DNA of 64,000 nucleotides from Ulota crispa (taxonomy: Eukaryota > Streptophyta > Bryopsida > Orthotrichales > Orthotrichaceae). The position numbers and the translations under genes were made by a program. Shown piece after piece: positions 1 to 11,345 of the stretch. The number at the start of each line of letters is the position of its first letter. Positions within the stretch are counted from its first letter, which is position 1. Where the stretch lies: positions 11,442,539 to 11,506,538 of the forward strand of contig OY987248.1 in NCBI GenBank assembly GCA_963920765.1, read 5' to 3'. The notes beneath the pieces were generated by a model. That model searched no databases, was not told where the DNA came from, and saw only the letters and a list, made by a program, of their open reading frames with translations.

Positions 1-385
1 GACTTGGCGTTTCACACTATGTCTAAAATCCCACATCTCACTTGCTCGCATGGCGTCTACATGAGAGCATTTTTGGAAGTTTTGGCGCCAAAAAAGTGGG
101 ACTTCACTCAAAGTTTGAGTCCACCAAAATTCTAGGCTTATTTTTGAACCCCAAGTCCCATCTTTTCGTTTGGATAAAGTAATCAACATTGAAGAGAATC
201 CAGGCCGTTGGATGGCAAGGGCCCTTCTTCTCCAAACTTTTTCTTGCTCCCGTATGTTCCTGCGAGTTGCTTGAGGTTGAGTCTCTCTTGTTTCTCTTCT
301 TTTTTTCCTCTTTTGTTGCTCTTGTGTTCAACACTTCTCTACTCAAACTTTTGTGCATTGTTGTTGTCGTTCTTTCTTTTAAAGG
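1..385. other. Left-edge non-coding region with an E2F-like palindrome
   Basis: No gene is recognised here. A perfect palindrome TTTTGGCGCCAAAA lies at 80-93 and matches the E2F/DP consensus TTTSSCGC on both strands. The 200-385 stretch is pyrimidine-rich and leads into the ATG at 386 of the next locus, so it may be its old 5' leader. A TCCCACATC string near 30 resembles the plant snRNA upstream element, but no TATA box or snRNA follows. Confidence 0.4.
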
Positions 386-769
386 ATGGAAGGTTTTGTG
401 CCAAACTCCCTGGATAGCAACCAAGAGGTTTATGAAGGTTGCAGTCAAGATTTTGTAGAGTCTACAATCATTATAGCTCTTCCTAAGAGTGAGGATTGTG
501 AAGTACAAGAGGGAAATCCTATAGGTGATGAAGAAGTACAGATTGTCTCTTCTTCTTCTAAGAAACGAGCTGCTCCCAAAAGAACTCCTTCTAAGAAGAA
601 AGTTGCAAAAGTAGAAAAATAAAAAGGAGGAGGAGATGATGACGGATCAAATGCAGTTTGGCGTGATATCAAGGTGGAGACATTGATTGCACTTCAAGGA
701 GAGATGGAGCATGACTCTCTTCAAAACGGAAAAAAACAAGGTATGGTTTCAAATTCCAATTTTGTCTAA

Positions 770-1110
770 GTATTCTTCATGAGTTTAGCTAAAATTTTGC
801 AAAAGAACCCCCATTTGTTAATGATGACCACGTTTTAAGGTTTCACATAAGAAATGAGGATTGAAAGACTTCAAGTCCCTTTTGTGGTTTGAACATTCTC
901 ATGTTCAACATTATGAATTGTTAAACTATAAGTGCTATTATTGTGTTTTCCCTTTCCATATAATCTCTAACATGCTTTGTTTGAATATGTACAAATACAA
1001 TTAAGAAAAACTTGATGAAGTTCTTCAAAAGGTTGGTTGATTGTTTAGTATAATGAAAAAACGAGAAGCTCAAGGAGTCAAGCATTTAGGGTTAGTAGGT
1101 TCAAGTAATT
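770..1110 (+). repeat. Truncated copy of a TTAA-family transposon inside the SANT-gene intron
   Basis: The stretch is similar to the right-hand part of the elements at 47317-47970 and 53441-54213: the shared order is a CATRWGAAAWGAGGATT-like tract, ATGTTCAAACAT-like tract, a CATATAATCTCTAACATG-like tract, AAAAACTTGATGA and a GCATTTAGGG end. The left half is missing. It lies in the intron 741-2870 of the decayed SANT-like gene. Confidence 0.5.
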
Positions 1111-2034
1111 ATCAACCCTTGCACACAAGACTTTTGTTAACATGTATGGCTACTTTTATCTTTAAATATTATATTGAATTTTATAAGATTAGGATGGTCT
1201 CCTTGACATCGAAATTGTATAAGAACTTTAGGAAAGAACTAAAGTAGAAGCACCTTATATTTCAAACACCTAGAATTCCCCCCAAAGCAAACCCTAGTTG
1301 CATGCAAATCAAATGCTTGTTACATGCAATTGTGACAAGTGTTGTTCCGTATTCAAGTCGCACTAACCATTTTAAGCATTATAGTGATTTTTTCTTAGAT
1401 TTTCATGATCTCTCATTTGGTCTTCTTCCTGTTTGTTTTCCCAAGGTTCAATGACCTGTTTACAACATGTCTAAAGGCCACAATAAATGTATCAACAACC
1501 TTGTCTTCATTCATATTTTATTCATAAATTGCCTATCTGTGCCCATTTGCTAACCAAAGTTTGACTTCAAAATCTCAGTGCTCCTTTCTCCTTCATTGAT
1601 TTCACAGGGTACTTCTTCCTTAATGGGGTCCAGGGCACCTAACCCAAAGCTTGGCCCGAGCTCTGAACCCCAGAAAAAAAAAAGACTAATTAGCAACGTG
1701 TTTTTTTCTCTTGTAATAGTTGTATTTTCACTCAAGAAGGATCCAAGCCTTAAGTTATGATCTTCCTCACTTAGTCTGCTTTCCATGACCTGAGCTTGTC
1801 CATCAAGTCCGGGCTCTCCTTGTTTGAAGCATGTCCTTCTTTTTTGTTCGGTTTGTTGTGGATTCATGTCCCAAGTCCCTGCCTATGAGAAAATTATCAG
1901 AAAACTTAGAAAACTTTGTGTTGTTTTCATGGTTGTGGTCATTTGCAACCGGCTGGGATCAACACAGGAAATAGTTACTGTTGGGGACTGCGAGCTCATT
2001 TGGTGCATCTTTACAAGAAACACCAGTGCTTGTG

Positions 2035-2274
2035 AGGTGATGTGCTCTAATTTGGTGTGATGCTCTAAAACGGTGCACTTTTAGGAATGGTTGACATTGT
2101 TTCTTCAAATATCTAGTATTGTCATTGATGAGGTAGGTGGACTCAACAAATAACCTAATTTGTTAAGCCCACCTATCTCATCAATGACAGTAATAGATAT
2201 TTGAAGGAGCAATGTCAACCATTCCTAAGAATGCACCGTTTTAGAGCACCGCACCAAATTAGAACACATTACCT
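2035..2274. mobile_element. Foldback MITE with arms of about 105 bp
   Basis: The left arm (from 2035, GGTGATGTGCTCTAATTTGG) and the right arm (to 2274) are near-perfect inverted copies separated by a loop of roughly 25 bp around 2140-2160. The arms share TTAGGAATGGTTGACATTG and TCATTGATGAGGTAGGTGG. There is no coding capacity. It sits in the long first intron of the decayed SANT-like gene. The superfamily was not determined; a clear target-site duplication was not found. Confidence 0.75.
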
Positions 2275-3111
2275 TAGTTTTGGTACACGAGAAAATATAA
2301 CTTTTCAATTAAATTTTGATTAACGAACGGTTTTTCAAGGATCCGATATTTCAATGAACTGCTCGCATGATGGTGTCATTTACCAACACTAGTATTCACA
2401 TGTAATATGGGTCTCACTGTTTGTACAAACATAAGATTTTAGGGTCTACTCTGGTGATAGTGTAGGCTATTTTGACTACTCATATGGCGGGAATCTGAAT
2501 ATCTCATGTCCAGGCTCCCATTAACTCTGAGAGGGTGGGGGTCAGTGATCCAAATACGATTTTTTCTTTTAGCTGAAGTGGCTAATGACACTGCTAAAAA
2601 GATAAAACATTCGAATAAAACACTGTGGAGTTCAAAAGTTTTGTAGGTACGTAAATATTTTTGTAGCAACCATGGAAAAGTTACCCAGTTTAAAAATCAC
2701 GAGTGGGATGCACTGTGACGGTGGGAATTTACTGTGAGGGTATTTGAGAGGCTGAGAGGGAGGGGAATGCATATGACTCTGGGGAGGAGGGCTTCAACCC
2801 TGGTGGGTTTGTGCCCAATGACTATTGAGCTTTTTCCTAATCTTATTTTGTGGTTTATTTCTTGTGTTAGGGGTTGACTCTTGGTTGCGGTTGAATATAA
2901 AGATGATTGTCTTGATACCAGGTTACTCAAAATTCAGCGTTGCTTGCAAGAAGAAATTTTTGTATTTGTTCAAGCAATACAAGGAAGGTAAATTAACAAA
3001 TGGAATTTCTGGCAACAACCACCATGATTGCAAATTTTACAACAGCATGGATCAATGGTGGCATCAAACTAGCCAAGTTAAGAAGCATGTTTCAGCTGCT
3101 ACTGCAGCTGA

Positions 3112-3424
3112 TAAGGTATGTACACCCATAAGCGTCAAACTAAGGTTTTGAACATGATGAGTATCAACAAGCAGCTAGCAAATTATAGGATCCTATTAGG
3201 AACAAAAAAAATAAGTCCACTTTTGAATGTATTATTTGGATACTATGAGAATTAGTTGTGAATTTTTAAAGAGCAAACTGCCATTGCACCCATAACCACT
3301 TTCAAAATTTCATGTTCACATGTTGTACATCCTTATCATTACATCTATTCACTTCCACAAATTTTCCAAGATTTCAAAGGTGATGGTTATGGGGACACTG
3401 ACGCTTATGGGTGTACATACCTTA
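3112..3424. mobile_element. MITE with 26-bp inverted repeats at an exon end
   Basis: The terminal inverted repeat starts TAAGGTATGTACACCCATAA at 3112 and its reverse complement ends at 3424; about 26 bp match on each side. The interior is AT-rich and non-coding. It directly follows exon 2 of the SANT-like gene, and its first bases AAG|GTATGT make a consensus 5' splice site at 3115/3116. Confidence 0.7.
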
Positions 3425-3653
3425 TGGGCAATGTTGAGGGAACTCCTCTCAAAACAACGCCATTCTAGAATCTAGCATGGAATCCACTTCACCTTCTTCT
3501 TCTAAAAGTAAACATAATTTTTATGATAAGGTACTTGACATTTTGGAGAGGATGGTGGAAAATAGTACTGGGTTAGTGAAACAATTTGAGAAAACAAATC
3601 AGATACTAGAGAGAATAGATCACCAAATAGAACGTCTAATAAACAAACTCTAG

Positions 3654-4053
3654 GTATAATTGCCCTAGTTTACTCAAGAATCTAAACTAGAGCTACTTTC
3701 AAAATTGAAGGTTGATTTGTTGGCCAAGTTTTTCTTTATAAATTCTTTTGGCCAATAATTCATGTAACTTTGTTGCTTCTAGTAACATGTTCTTGACTCT
3801 TTCTTCACAATCTTTTCTGGATTTTTGACTTTCAATCATTACAAGGGAATTGTGATATATATGATAGAAAGTTGACACAAAAATGTCAAAGATGACAGTA
3901 TCACCATTTCATAATTCTTTTTTGTCAATTTTTCAATGCACATTGCTAGCTGTTCAGATTTTTGCAACATCCTCTTGCCACAGTGCAAACTTTGGTCAGT
4001 CCTCGTGCTGGAGCCATGATACCGAAATTACAAAAGCAAGTTTGTAGCTGCTC
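3654..4053. other. Intergenic, no gene seen
   Basis: AT-rich sequence downstream of the decayed SANT-like gene. No recognisable gene or RNA was found on either strand. Confidence 0.5.
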
Positions 4054-4056
4054 TAA

Positions 4057-4510
4057 GGCCCAATTCAAACCAGGATGTCCGGTGCCATTGGAGGAAAGCT
4101 CCTCTCTAGTGTTTCATCCGGTGGGTTATGGAGGGGAAATTGCCATGTCATCATGGTTTTGTCCGTCCGGTGAATGCATTCACATCGGGCACCAAACGTT
4201 TAATGGAGGATCACTTTTTTTTCTTTCTCTTCTTAATTGACTTGATTTTATCTTTACCTCACATGGAGTGGGAGGGAGTGTTTTGTCCAAAGGAGAAGAT
4301 TTGAGGTCACCTCCCAAGGTGGGGTCAAATCTTGACCACCACAAGTGCATTCCTCTCTAATTTTGGAAGGAAAAGGTGATGTCATGAACTTATCCTCCAG
4401 TGTACGTCCCTCCGATCTGAATGCTCCTGTGAAGAAAATCTTCACATCTGCCAATCACAATGCTTATTCTTTCCTCTAGTGGCACCGGACGTCCTGGTCT
4501 GAATCGGGCC
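4057..4510. mobile_element. PIF/Harbinger (Tourist-like) MITE with TAA target duplication
   Basis: The left end reads TAA then GGCCCAATTCAAACCAGG and the right end is its inverted counterpart, finishing GATTC-type GGGCC then TAA. The direct TAA at 4054-4056 and 4511-4513 is the 3-bp TWA duplication of PIF/Harbinger elements, and the terminal inverted repeats extend about 45 bp to GGAGGAAAG/CTTTCCTC. The element is 454 bp and has no transposase. A 92-residue open frame across it is not a gene. Confidence 0.8.
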
Positions 4511-4513
4511 TAA

Positions 4514-6141
4514 GCTTTGTTAACAGAGTTACTCCTAACTATAGGGTCTTTTACTGCAATTTTTCATGCAAAGTTGGTGGTAATTCTTGTAAAGTGTACT
4601 GTAGCGACAAAGTCAAGACAAAAATAACACATAACACTGTATATGGAAAGCTTTGGTATTTCATATTTGTGAAACAGCAAAGTGCTGTGGCAGTACTTGA
4701 TAAGTTGACGTCGCGGAAATGCTTTGGCAATTGAAAACCGCAGATGCTAAAGTCCGGAGAACTCTACTTACACATGACAAGATACAATCCATGTCAAAAT
4801 TTGTTTATCTGCAATAATGCTGCGGACAATTTTGGAGGATTCATTGTTTTCTATTACAAAAAAATTCATATTTTTTGAAGCATTATTGGATTGTTGACAA
4901 ATTTTCAAAATTTTCTGTAGTAGGCACTTATTTTTGACTCTAGGTCTCCCATAAATTATCTCCTTGCAACTTGTAAACGAATGAGGTAAAATCAAGGAGT
5001 GTGATTGGCTCTTGCAATAAAAGACACATTTTTTTTAAGACCAAGGAGGATCCATTCAAGAACCACCTCATATCCATTCTTGGGCTACCTGTGAGACTCA
5101 TTATTTGACAAGGGTCAGTTTCCAACAGACTACCTTTGTATGACCACTACTAACAAGTTGTATATGGCATGCTGTAAACACCTCAAGATAAAGTCCTAAC
5201 TCGTGCAATGTTTTTTGAATTCTTGTGAATTTTGGAGTAAATGTGTATTTCTCCATTAGTTTCTAAGGCCTTGAATCATAAAAATAAGAGGCTAGGCATG
5301 CATGTATGACCAATTCTAATAAAGAAACAATCATATGAGGAATTCATTGGAGACTTGAACAAGAATCAAATAGTCCTTTAGAGGTCTTGTGTGCACATTG
5401 TAAGCAAGCCTTGAGGACTTTGATGTTGCAAATTAGTACAATATATAATGTGCATTGAGTTGGATAGAAAAACCCTTGCTTAGGTTACCACAACTAAGTG
5501 GTACTATAGTACAAAAAGATTTTGTGAATTCCAAGCCCTTGGGTTGCAGACATTGTTTTAGAGTTAACATTGGGATTAATTGACAAATACCTTAATAGTA
5601 AAGGTTGTGGAATGGGCCGAGACAAATGTCTAGCCAAATGACCCAATAGCGGAGAATATGACAAAAATTAGGTAGACCTATTTCTAACCAAATAGATGAA
5701 CAATGGACACCCTTCTTCAAAATCTCTCTATACATGATGAAATATTTGGACCACCTTGTACAAAGTAATTTTTTTCACCAATACAAATGCATTCAATTGA
5801 TTTGAAATTTCACACATAATCTCAACACATAGTGTGATAAAAATCCAAGAGATACATGTTGTAAAAACACATTATTTTAAGAAACCCCAAAATTCACTTC
5901 TTCTTTAAGAAGACCCCCAAAAATTAAAAAAATCTCATCTTTGAATGAATTGATTTCATCAATTGTCAAGACGTAGGATCTAAAAAGAACTCATAACAGC
6001 ACAAAATCAAGTTTTCATTGAGATCATGCAAGCAAATATACAAAAAAATCTCCGCAAAAATTCTACTTACATAGGTGTATGTTTACCAGACCATCCTTCT
6101 TGGTAGTGTTGGACACAAAACCAAATAGGAATTCAGGGGTT
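4514..6141. other. Intergenic, no gene seen
   Basis: AT-rich DNA between the PIF-like MITE and the stop codon of the minus-strand F-box/ankyrin gene. I see no gene; the last few hundred bases probably include that gene's 3' untranslated region and terminator signals. Confidence 0.5.
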
Positions 6142-9100
6142 TTAGTGTGATTCGGATAACGTGTCTAAAACGGTTGCGCCAGCATCACTACAATCTGCAC
6201 TACAATCTACTGAAAGCTTTGAAGGATCTTGGTCCAAATCGGCTACTTTGTTAGACCTGCCTTTATTTCTCCGAGCTTTTCGAGATTTTTTACCTCCTGA
6301 AATGGAAGCATCTTTCGATTGGCTGGATTCCCAGGCCCTAAGTCTGTCAGCTACAGCGGTTTGTTTACATTTTTTGGCAACGTCCACAGCACGATTTCCA
6401 TAAGCATTTGGAACATCCAATGAAGCCCCCGCACTAAGAAGTCTCTCAATGAACCAAACAGACCCCTTCTGAGCTGCTATGTGGAGTGCTGTCTGTCCAT
6501 ATCGATTCTGCCTGTTTAGAAATCTCAGCAACTGCTGTGACACAGAAGTTGAGTTCAAATCCACTGCAATTCCTACTACATGAGACAAGGTCTCTCCCAC
6601 CGGCTTACTGTCGCCAGCTGGCAAGGTAACAATAGCATCATGAGCGTCCTTGATGAATACCACGTCAGGATCCCTTACCTTATCAGCCCCTTCGAAAATT
6701 GTTGACTCCATAGACATCAAAAGTTGCCCCTTCTGGGTAGCATCCAACCCCAGCTCATGTCCCGCAGCCCCGAGTAGCATCTCTCCCACATTCTGGCGAT
6801 CCGCGACCGTTGCTGCCATGAGAGGAGTCCATCCATCACCTGCCACAATCAAATATCGACTTATCTATTAAATGAAACTATCATGAATTCCACTGAGCTT
6901 GTTATTAATAGAAAATTCAAAGAAAATAAATTAAGCCGTCTGTTCAAAGGGTTAGAAGCTTGCTTGGCACAATCAAAGAGGCTATCGCCGTCCATTTCAG
7001 TCTACAGTAAAACGGAAACAGCTAGCCAACACCACTACTGTTCAAAGCCTCAAGTTCAAAGAAATTTAGTTTACATTATCCATAAAAGCCAAATGTTTAA
7101 CTGACTACAAGAAAAAAGTCGAGTCGTGTAATGCATTTAAGTGACTAAAGCCCTACATGCGACAACAAAGTAGAGTTGTTATAAGAAGTGAGAAGCTCTT
7201 TTTCAGACCAATACGGAATCAAGCTTCATATTAACACATTGAGTGCTTACCGAAGTGGGCCACTCAAGTGCAATTAGAGATAATATTTGAGAGGCAAATG
7301 ATCTATCTCCCACCTGACTCCCATGTGAGGCACTATTGGCTGGCTCCCAAAGGCGGGAAAACCATCCGCTCCCAGGTTTGGCCTGCAAGCTCTGACATGG
7401 GAGTCCAATTCCAGAGTACATTTTTAAAGATCTTCGAGCAAAATTCCGGCCTCCAAAGGAAGGGACAATGTGAGGAAGAAGGGGCATACCATAAACATCA
7501 GCATCCTGCCAGTTCACCCCACGCTCATGACAGTGAGCTAGCATGATGCCTACAGCGGCAGAATGCCCTCTCAAGGCTGCAATGTAGAGGGGAGTCTCGC
7601 CTGCTCGATTGCTGGCCAATACATCAGCGCCGCCCTGTAACAGAAGCTCACAAGCTTGTGCGTATCCAGACTCGGCTGCTACAAAAAGGGCAGTGCCTCC
7701 GGATGAGTCCTTCATGCCGACTGCCACTGCACCTATTGCCAGAAGGCCTGTAATCATGGGTACATCACCACGTGCAGCAGCCATGTGCAGTGGCGTTCTC
7801 TTTCGGACGTCAGAACAGTTGGCTGATCCACGGAGGGCAGAGGCAACATCCTCAGTCGAAGACTCCCATTTTGCCTCATTCTGGGGAAAATTAAAAAGAG
7901 AGGCCAACTTCCAACTGGAATTGAAGTTTGTGTATGCAAAGGATCCAGTACTTAGACAATCGGATAGCGTTAACCCGTCTTGCCAGAACTGCGCCCTGAT
8001 GCTTTTGCTGAATGAAACGGGAGAGACTGGAGCAGTCTCTTGGCCTGGCGGGCTGTTTAGAGAGTGCACCGGGCTGGCAATATGCCGCAGGATGTCATTA
8101 ACAGCACTTCCGGGCTTGACCTTTTCCAATCCATCCAGGACCCAGGCCGCAGCTGCCACAGAACTCACGTCACAAAGATCCCAGATTTGAATTTTTCTCT
8201 TATCCTGCACTCTATTACATCACAGAATGAAACTTCAGCAAAGTTGTTGATAGTTGTCAACAAAATTTAATGCAAGAAATTTAAATAATCCCCAAAAACC
8301 CATACAATGCATCATTGTATATTCACTTCCTTAACATCAGATCGCACAAGAGTTTAACCCACATGTGGACTCAACACGAAAATCAATAATCACAATTAAA
8401 ACATTGATGCCTTTTGTAATCCAAACCGCTAACCTCACTGCTCGAACAACCGCTGTAGTAAAAAATGTCAATTCAAGCACTCGCAGCTTGGAAAGGAGCT
8501 CGATTACTCTAACCAATGTTGATGCCGTTGAAGAAACTGTATCTTCAGAAACAGCCTCGACCCTACTAAGCCCTAGAGCTTGAACAGATCCACCCAAAAG
8601 TAGGAGCTCAAGATGAGGACATAGCATAGCCTGCAAAAACGACCAATATAATGACGGTCACATACTCGTTTACTAAGACTGGGACTTCAGAATATTTTTA
8701 GGTTAACAATAAATCTATCTAGATCTCCTTATTATTTAGCGAACTCAGGATGACAATTGAGATACTTTTGATATTAACCAACAAAACAAGAAGTTTAAGG
8801 ATCCCAATTAAATTAGTCATACTTTATTACGAATGAAAACCTTGCGTAAGTACTACAAAAGCAACGTGGTCTCCAATCAGAGATGACCATAACAGTTCCT
8901 ATCTGTAACCTGATTATGTTCGTGATTGCCGCAAAAAAATCAAAAGAAGAGGAAACGTAATTGAAATTACCACAGATGTGAGATCGGAAGCAGTGAGACC
9001 AGCACAATTGTGAAGTGCAAGAATTCGAAGCCCTGAACCACTGCTTATGTTCCCCATATACTTTGCAAAATCATTCTCATTCCGAGTCGCATCTCTCTCA

Positions 9101-11345
9101 CACTCGTGGACTCCAGTGCGTTGAACAGACAAGTCGTCCACAGGAATATCTAGGCTATCTATGTGACTAAGCAAAACGCTTTTCAGTCTTGAACCATCGA
9201 CTGCAGAGGCGACAAGAAGGTTCACAGTTGATGAAGACCCCAAACCAAAACACCTCTGCAGACTTAAGCTACGTGGTCCAGACTTCACTGAAGCTGCAAG
9301 CACATCTGCAACGGCGCCAGTTCTGTACAAAACAAGAAGAGCACAAGTCATCAGAAGTTTTACAAGGTGTCAAGAATGTAATTTTCTAACTTGCAAAAAG
9401 AACGTCTTCAGAGAGGAAAAACCTAGGCAAATGCTCAATTCAGAATGATAGGTTGCAAGTCCCGGATTGACTGTTGTGTCAGTAATTAACAGCTGTCTTT
9501 TAAACCCAAAGGAGGGCTAACTCATAACTCAAAACCCTCGCCAAGGGCAGTAGCACAGCATATGTATAAGCAGCATATTGTAACGTAAAAGTCACCCGAA
9601 GAAAGTGTGGCTTACAATTTCTGGCAATTGTCCAGGATGAGACGCTCCAAGCATCGCATGTTCAACAAAATCGCTGTCACGTCCTCATCCACAATGTAGC
9701 ATCCAGCCAAATCAAGCTCCCGAGTAGCGCACATGTGTATTTGAATGGCACCCAAAGCAGCCCGAGTCCAAGAACCTCCTGTCAGAGGAGTAACCCTGCC
9801 ACTGCAAAGTGAGTATCAACACTAATAAGTACATACCTCCCAAAATATACTTCTGATGCCATCAACACAAGTTTTAGTCCCTAGATAATGATATTGGTTC
9901 ACGAAAGAACAGTTGATAGTGACAAAATCTGACGTACTACTACAACCATGCATTTCGAATATCCCGTTTGCACAAATGGGAGTACAGAATCCAACGCGAA
10001 AAAAACAGCAAGTCAATTCCAAGTTTTTGAGAAGTGAAATGGCACACGTCTCAGGAAGTTAACAATCAAAACCATGAAAAAACTTACAGCATCATGTCAA
10101 TTCAACTTCCACATAGCTTAAAGCAACCAATTCTCTCTTAAGCTCCTAACTCAACGAGCAATTGGATTTCCGATACATAGTGCATAAATCGAAACAATAT
10201 ACAATTCCAGAAATCGATTGCAACCCTGCAATATAGTAAAAGCAAAGCCAACATAAAGGCCAAGGCCACATCTCTTAAACCTACCGGATGACATAGTGAA
10301 TGAAATATATGCTTATTCAATCATACAAAATTTAACAAAAAAATAGCACGACTGTGACATTGATTCTTATACGGACACCAATTAAGTACCGCAAATTCTA
10401 TCCAACTGTAATTCTACAGAACAAGTCAACTTGAAGTTCTTTAATGCTTACGGAGTCATTCACTAATTTAAACTCTACCGAAGGGACGAAGAATTAACGA
10501 AAAGAGGCACAACTGCGGAGCGTCATTAATGACTGTCGGATAAATACGAAAAAAAATCTTACAATTCTAGATATAGAGGTACACTTTGACCAGGATACAA
10601 GATCCGTGAACACGCATCCTAGCATTTCACTGCACTGACAAACTCTTAAGAAACTACGACCTGCAGATACATGTATGAACTGATCATGTTCTATCCGAAA
10701 AGTTCATGAATCACAAATTTCAGAGGACACTGTGTGTATTCGTACATCTCTCAAAAATTCAAATCATACATCTCTCAAAAATTCAAATCACACTTGTCAG
10801 TGAAGCAAGCACCGTCATTTTAGCTACATTAAGAGCGTCAAAATTGTGACGTTCAACTGCTCAAAGCTCTGAAAACTAGAACTGGTCTAAACTTAAGTTT
10901 CCAGGAACTTGTCTGAAAAAGTGCAAACGTCGTCAATTGTCGTCAATCGTCATCAATTGTCGTCAATATAACAAAAGTAATGTTCAGAGCTTCGTATGAA
11001 TTTATCGTACCTGAAAAAAACAAATCAGCAGTAAAAGGATACATACCTCATTGGCGGCGTGTCGTCGCAATTTACACCAGGAGTCTCATCAAACTGGCGA
11101 GGTCGCAAGCGAAGGCGAAACGGAGCAGTGCGAACAAGAAACCAGAAGAGGTGGCATGTGCACAAAGTTGCCATCACATCCACGGGATCCGCCAGGTGCG
11201 CCAATATGGAAGCCAATACAACAGCAGGAAGGTCCGTGACATGAGTACCGTGTTCTCCATCATCATCTTCAGCCATGAACGCTCCTCGCTGCTGCAATCC
11301 CGCAGATGATAACTCCATAGTGCCACCTGCTGCAACCTCGTCCAT
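6142..11345 (-). CDS. F-box / leucine-rich repeat / ankyrin-repeat protein, six exons, 817 aa
   Basis: Exons on the minus strand are 11047-11345, 9616-9801, 8971-9322, 8434-8630, 7490-8211 and 6142-6839; the total is 2454 nt and all phases join cleanly. Donors are GTATGT, GTAAGC, GTAATT, GTTAGC and GTATGC. Residues about 36-80 form an F-box (DLPAVVLASILAHLADPVDV...CHLFWFLVR), which in known proteins binds SKP1 in SCF ubiquitin ligases. Residues about 100-345 carry LRR-like units (RELDLAGCYIVDEDV, LERLILDNCQKL, LRILALHNCAGLTASDL). Residues about 475-735 hold ankyrin repeats (RTPLHMAAARGDV, GTALFVAAESGYA, GETPLYIAALRGHS, GWTPLMAATVADRQ, GQTALHIAAQKGS). A basic stretch GGKKSRKARRNKGRSNK near 770 could be a nuclear signal. 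The start is the ATG at 11345; upstream frame has only a non-ATG start. Substrate is unknown. The structure is well supported; the gene name is not. Confidence 0.88.
10728..10800. repeat. Short tandem repeat in intron 1 of the F-box gene
   Basis: A unit containing CATCTCTCAAAAATTCAAAT is present twice in tandem at about 10743-10792. A second small repeat, CGTCAATTGT/CGTCAATCGT, runs at 10929-10968. Both lie within the 1.2-kb first intron (9802-11046). Confidence 0.6.

Larger units (their letters stand above)
386..3653 (+). pseudogene. Decayed SANT/trihelix-like DNA-binding protein gene
   Basis: Reconstructed pieces are exon 1 at 386-740, exon 2 at 2871-3115 and a last piece at 3477-3653. Exon 1 opens with MEGFVPNSLDSNQ, has a Lys/Arg-rich patch (KKRAAPKRTPSKKK) and an in-frame TAA at 620-622, after which the same frame continues (VWRDIKVETLIALQGEM) to a GTATGG donor. 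Exon 2 (GVDSWLRLN..., KKKFLYLFKQYKEGK, DQWWHQT) looks like a Myb/SANT or trihelix module rich in Trp and aromatics. The last piece encodes a 58-residue amphipathic, probably coiled-coil, tail ending LERIDHQIERLINKL. The stop, a frameshift and a second TAG before the tail, and a 313-bp transposon after exon 2 indicate a dead or dying gene. Such proteins occur as stand-alone genes and as accessory ORFs of PIF/Harbinger transposons; no transposase is visible here. The family call rests on sequence style only. Confidence 0.55.

Noticed and set aside
28..60. TCCCACATC string like the plant snRNA upstream element
   Set aside because: No TATA box at the expected distance and no snRNA-like sequence after it.
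3962..4240. 92-residue plus-strand frame with several Cys residues
   Set aside because: It runs across the terminal repeat and body of the PIF-like MITE and has no family signature.
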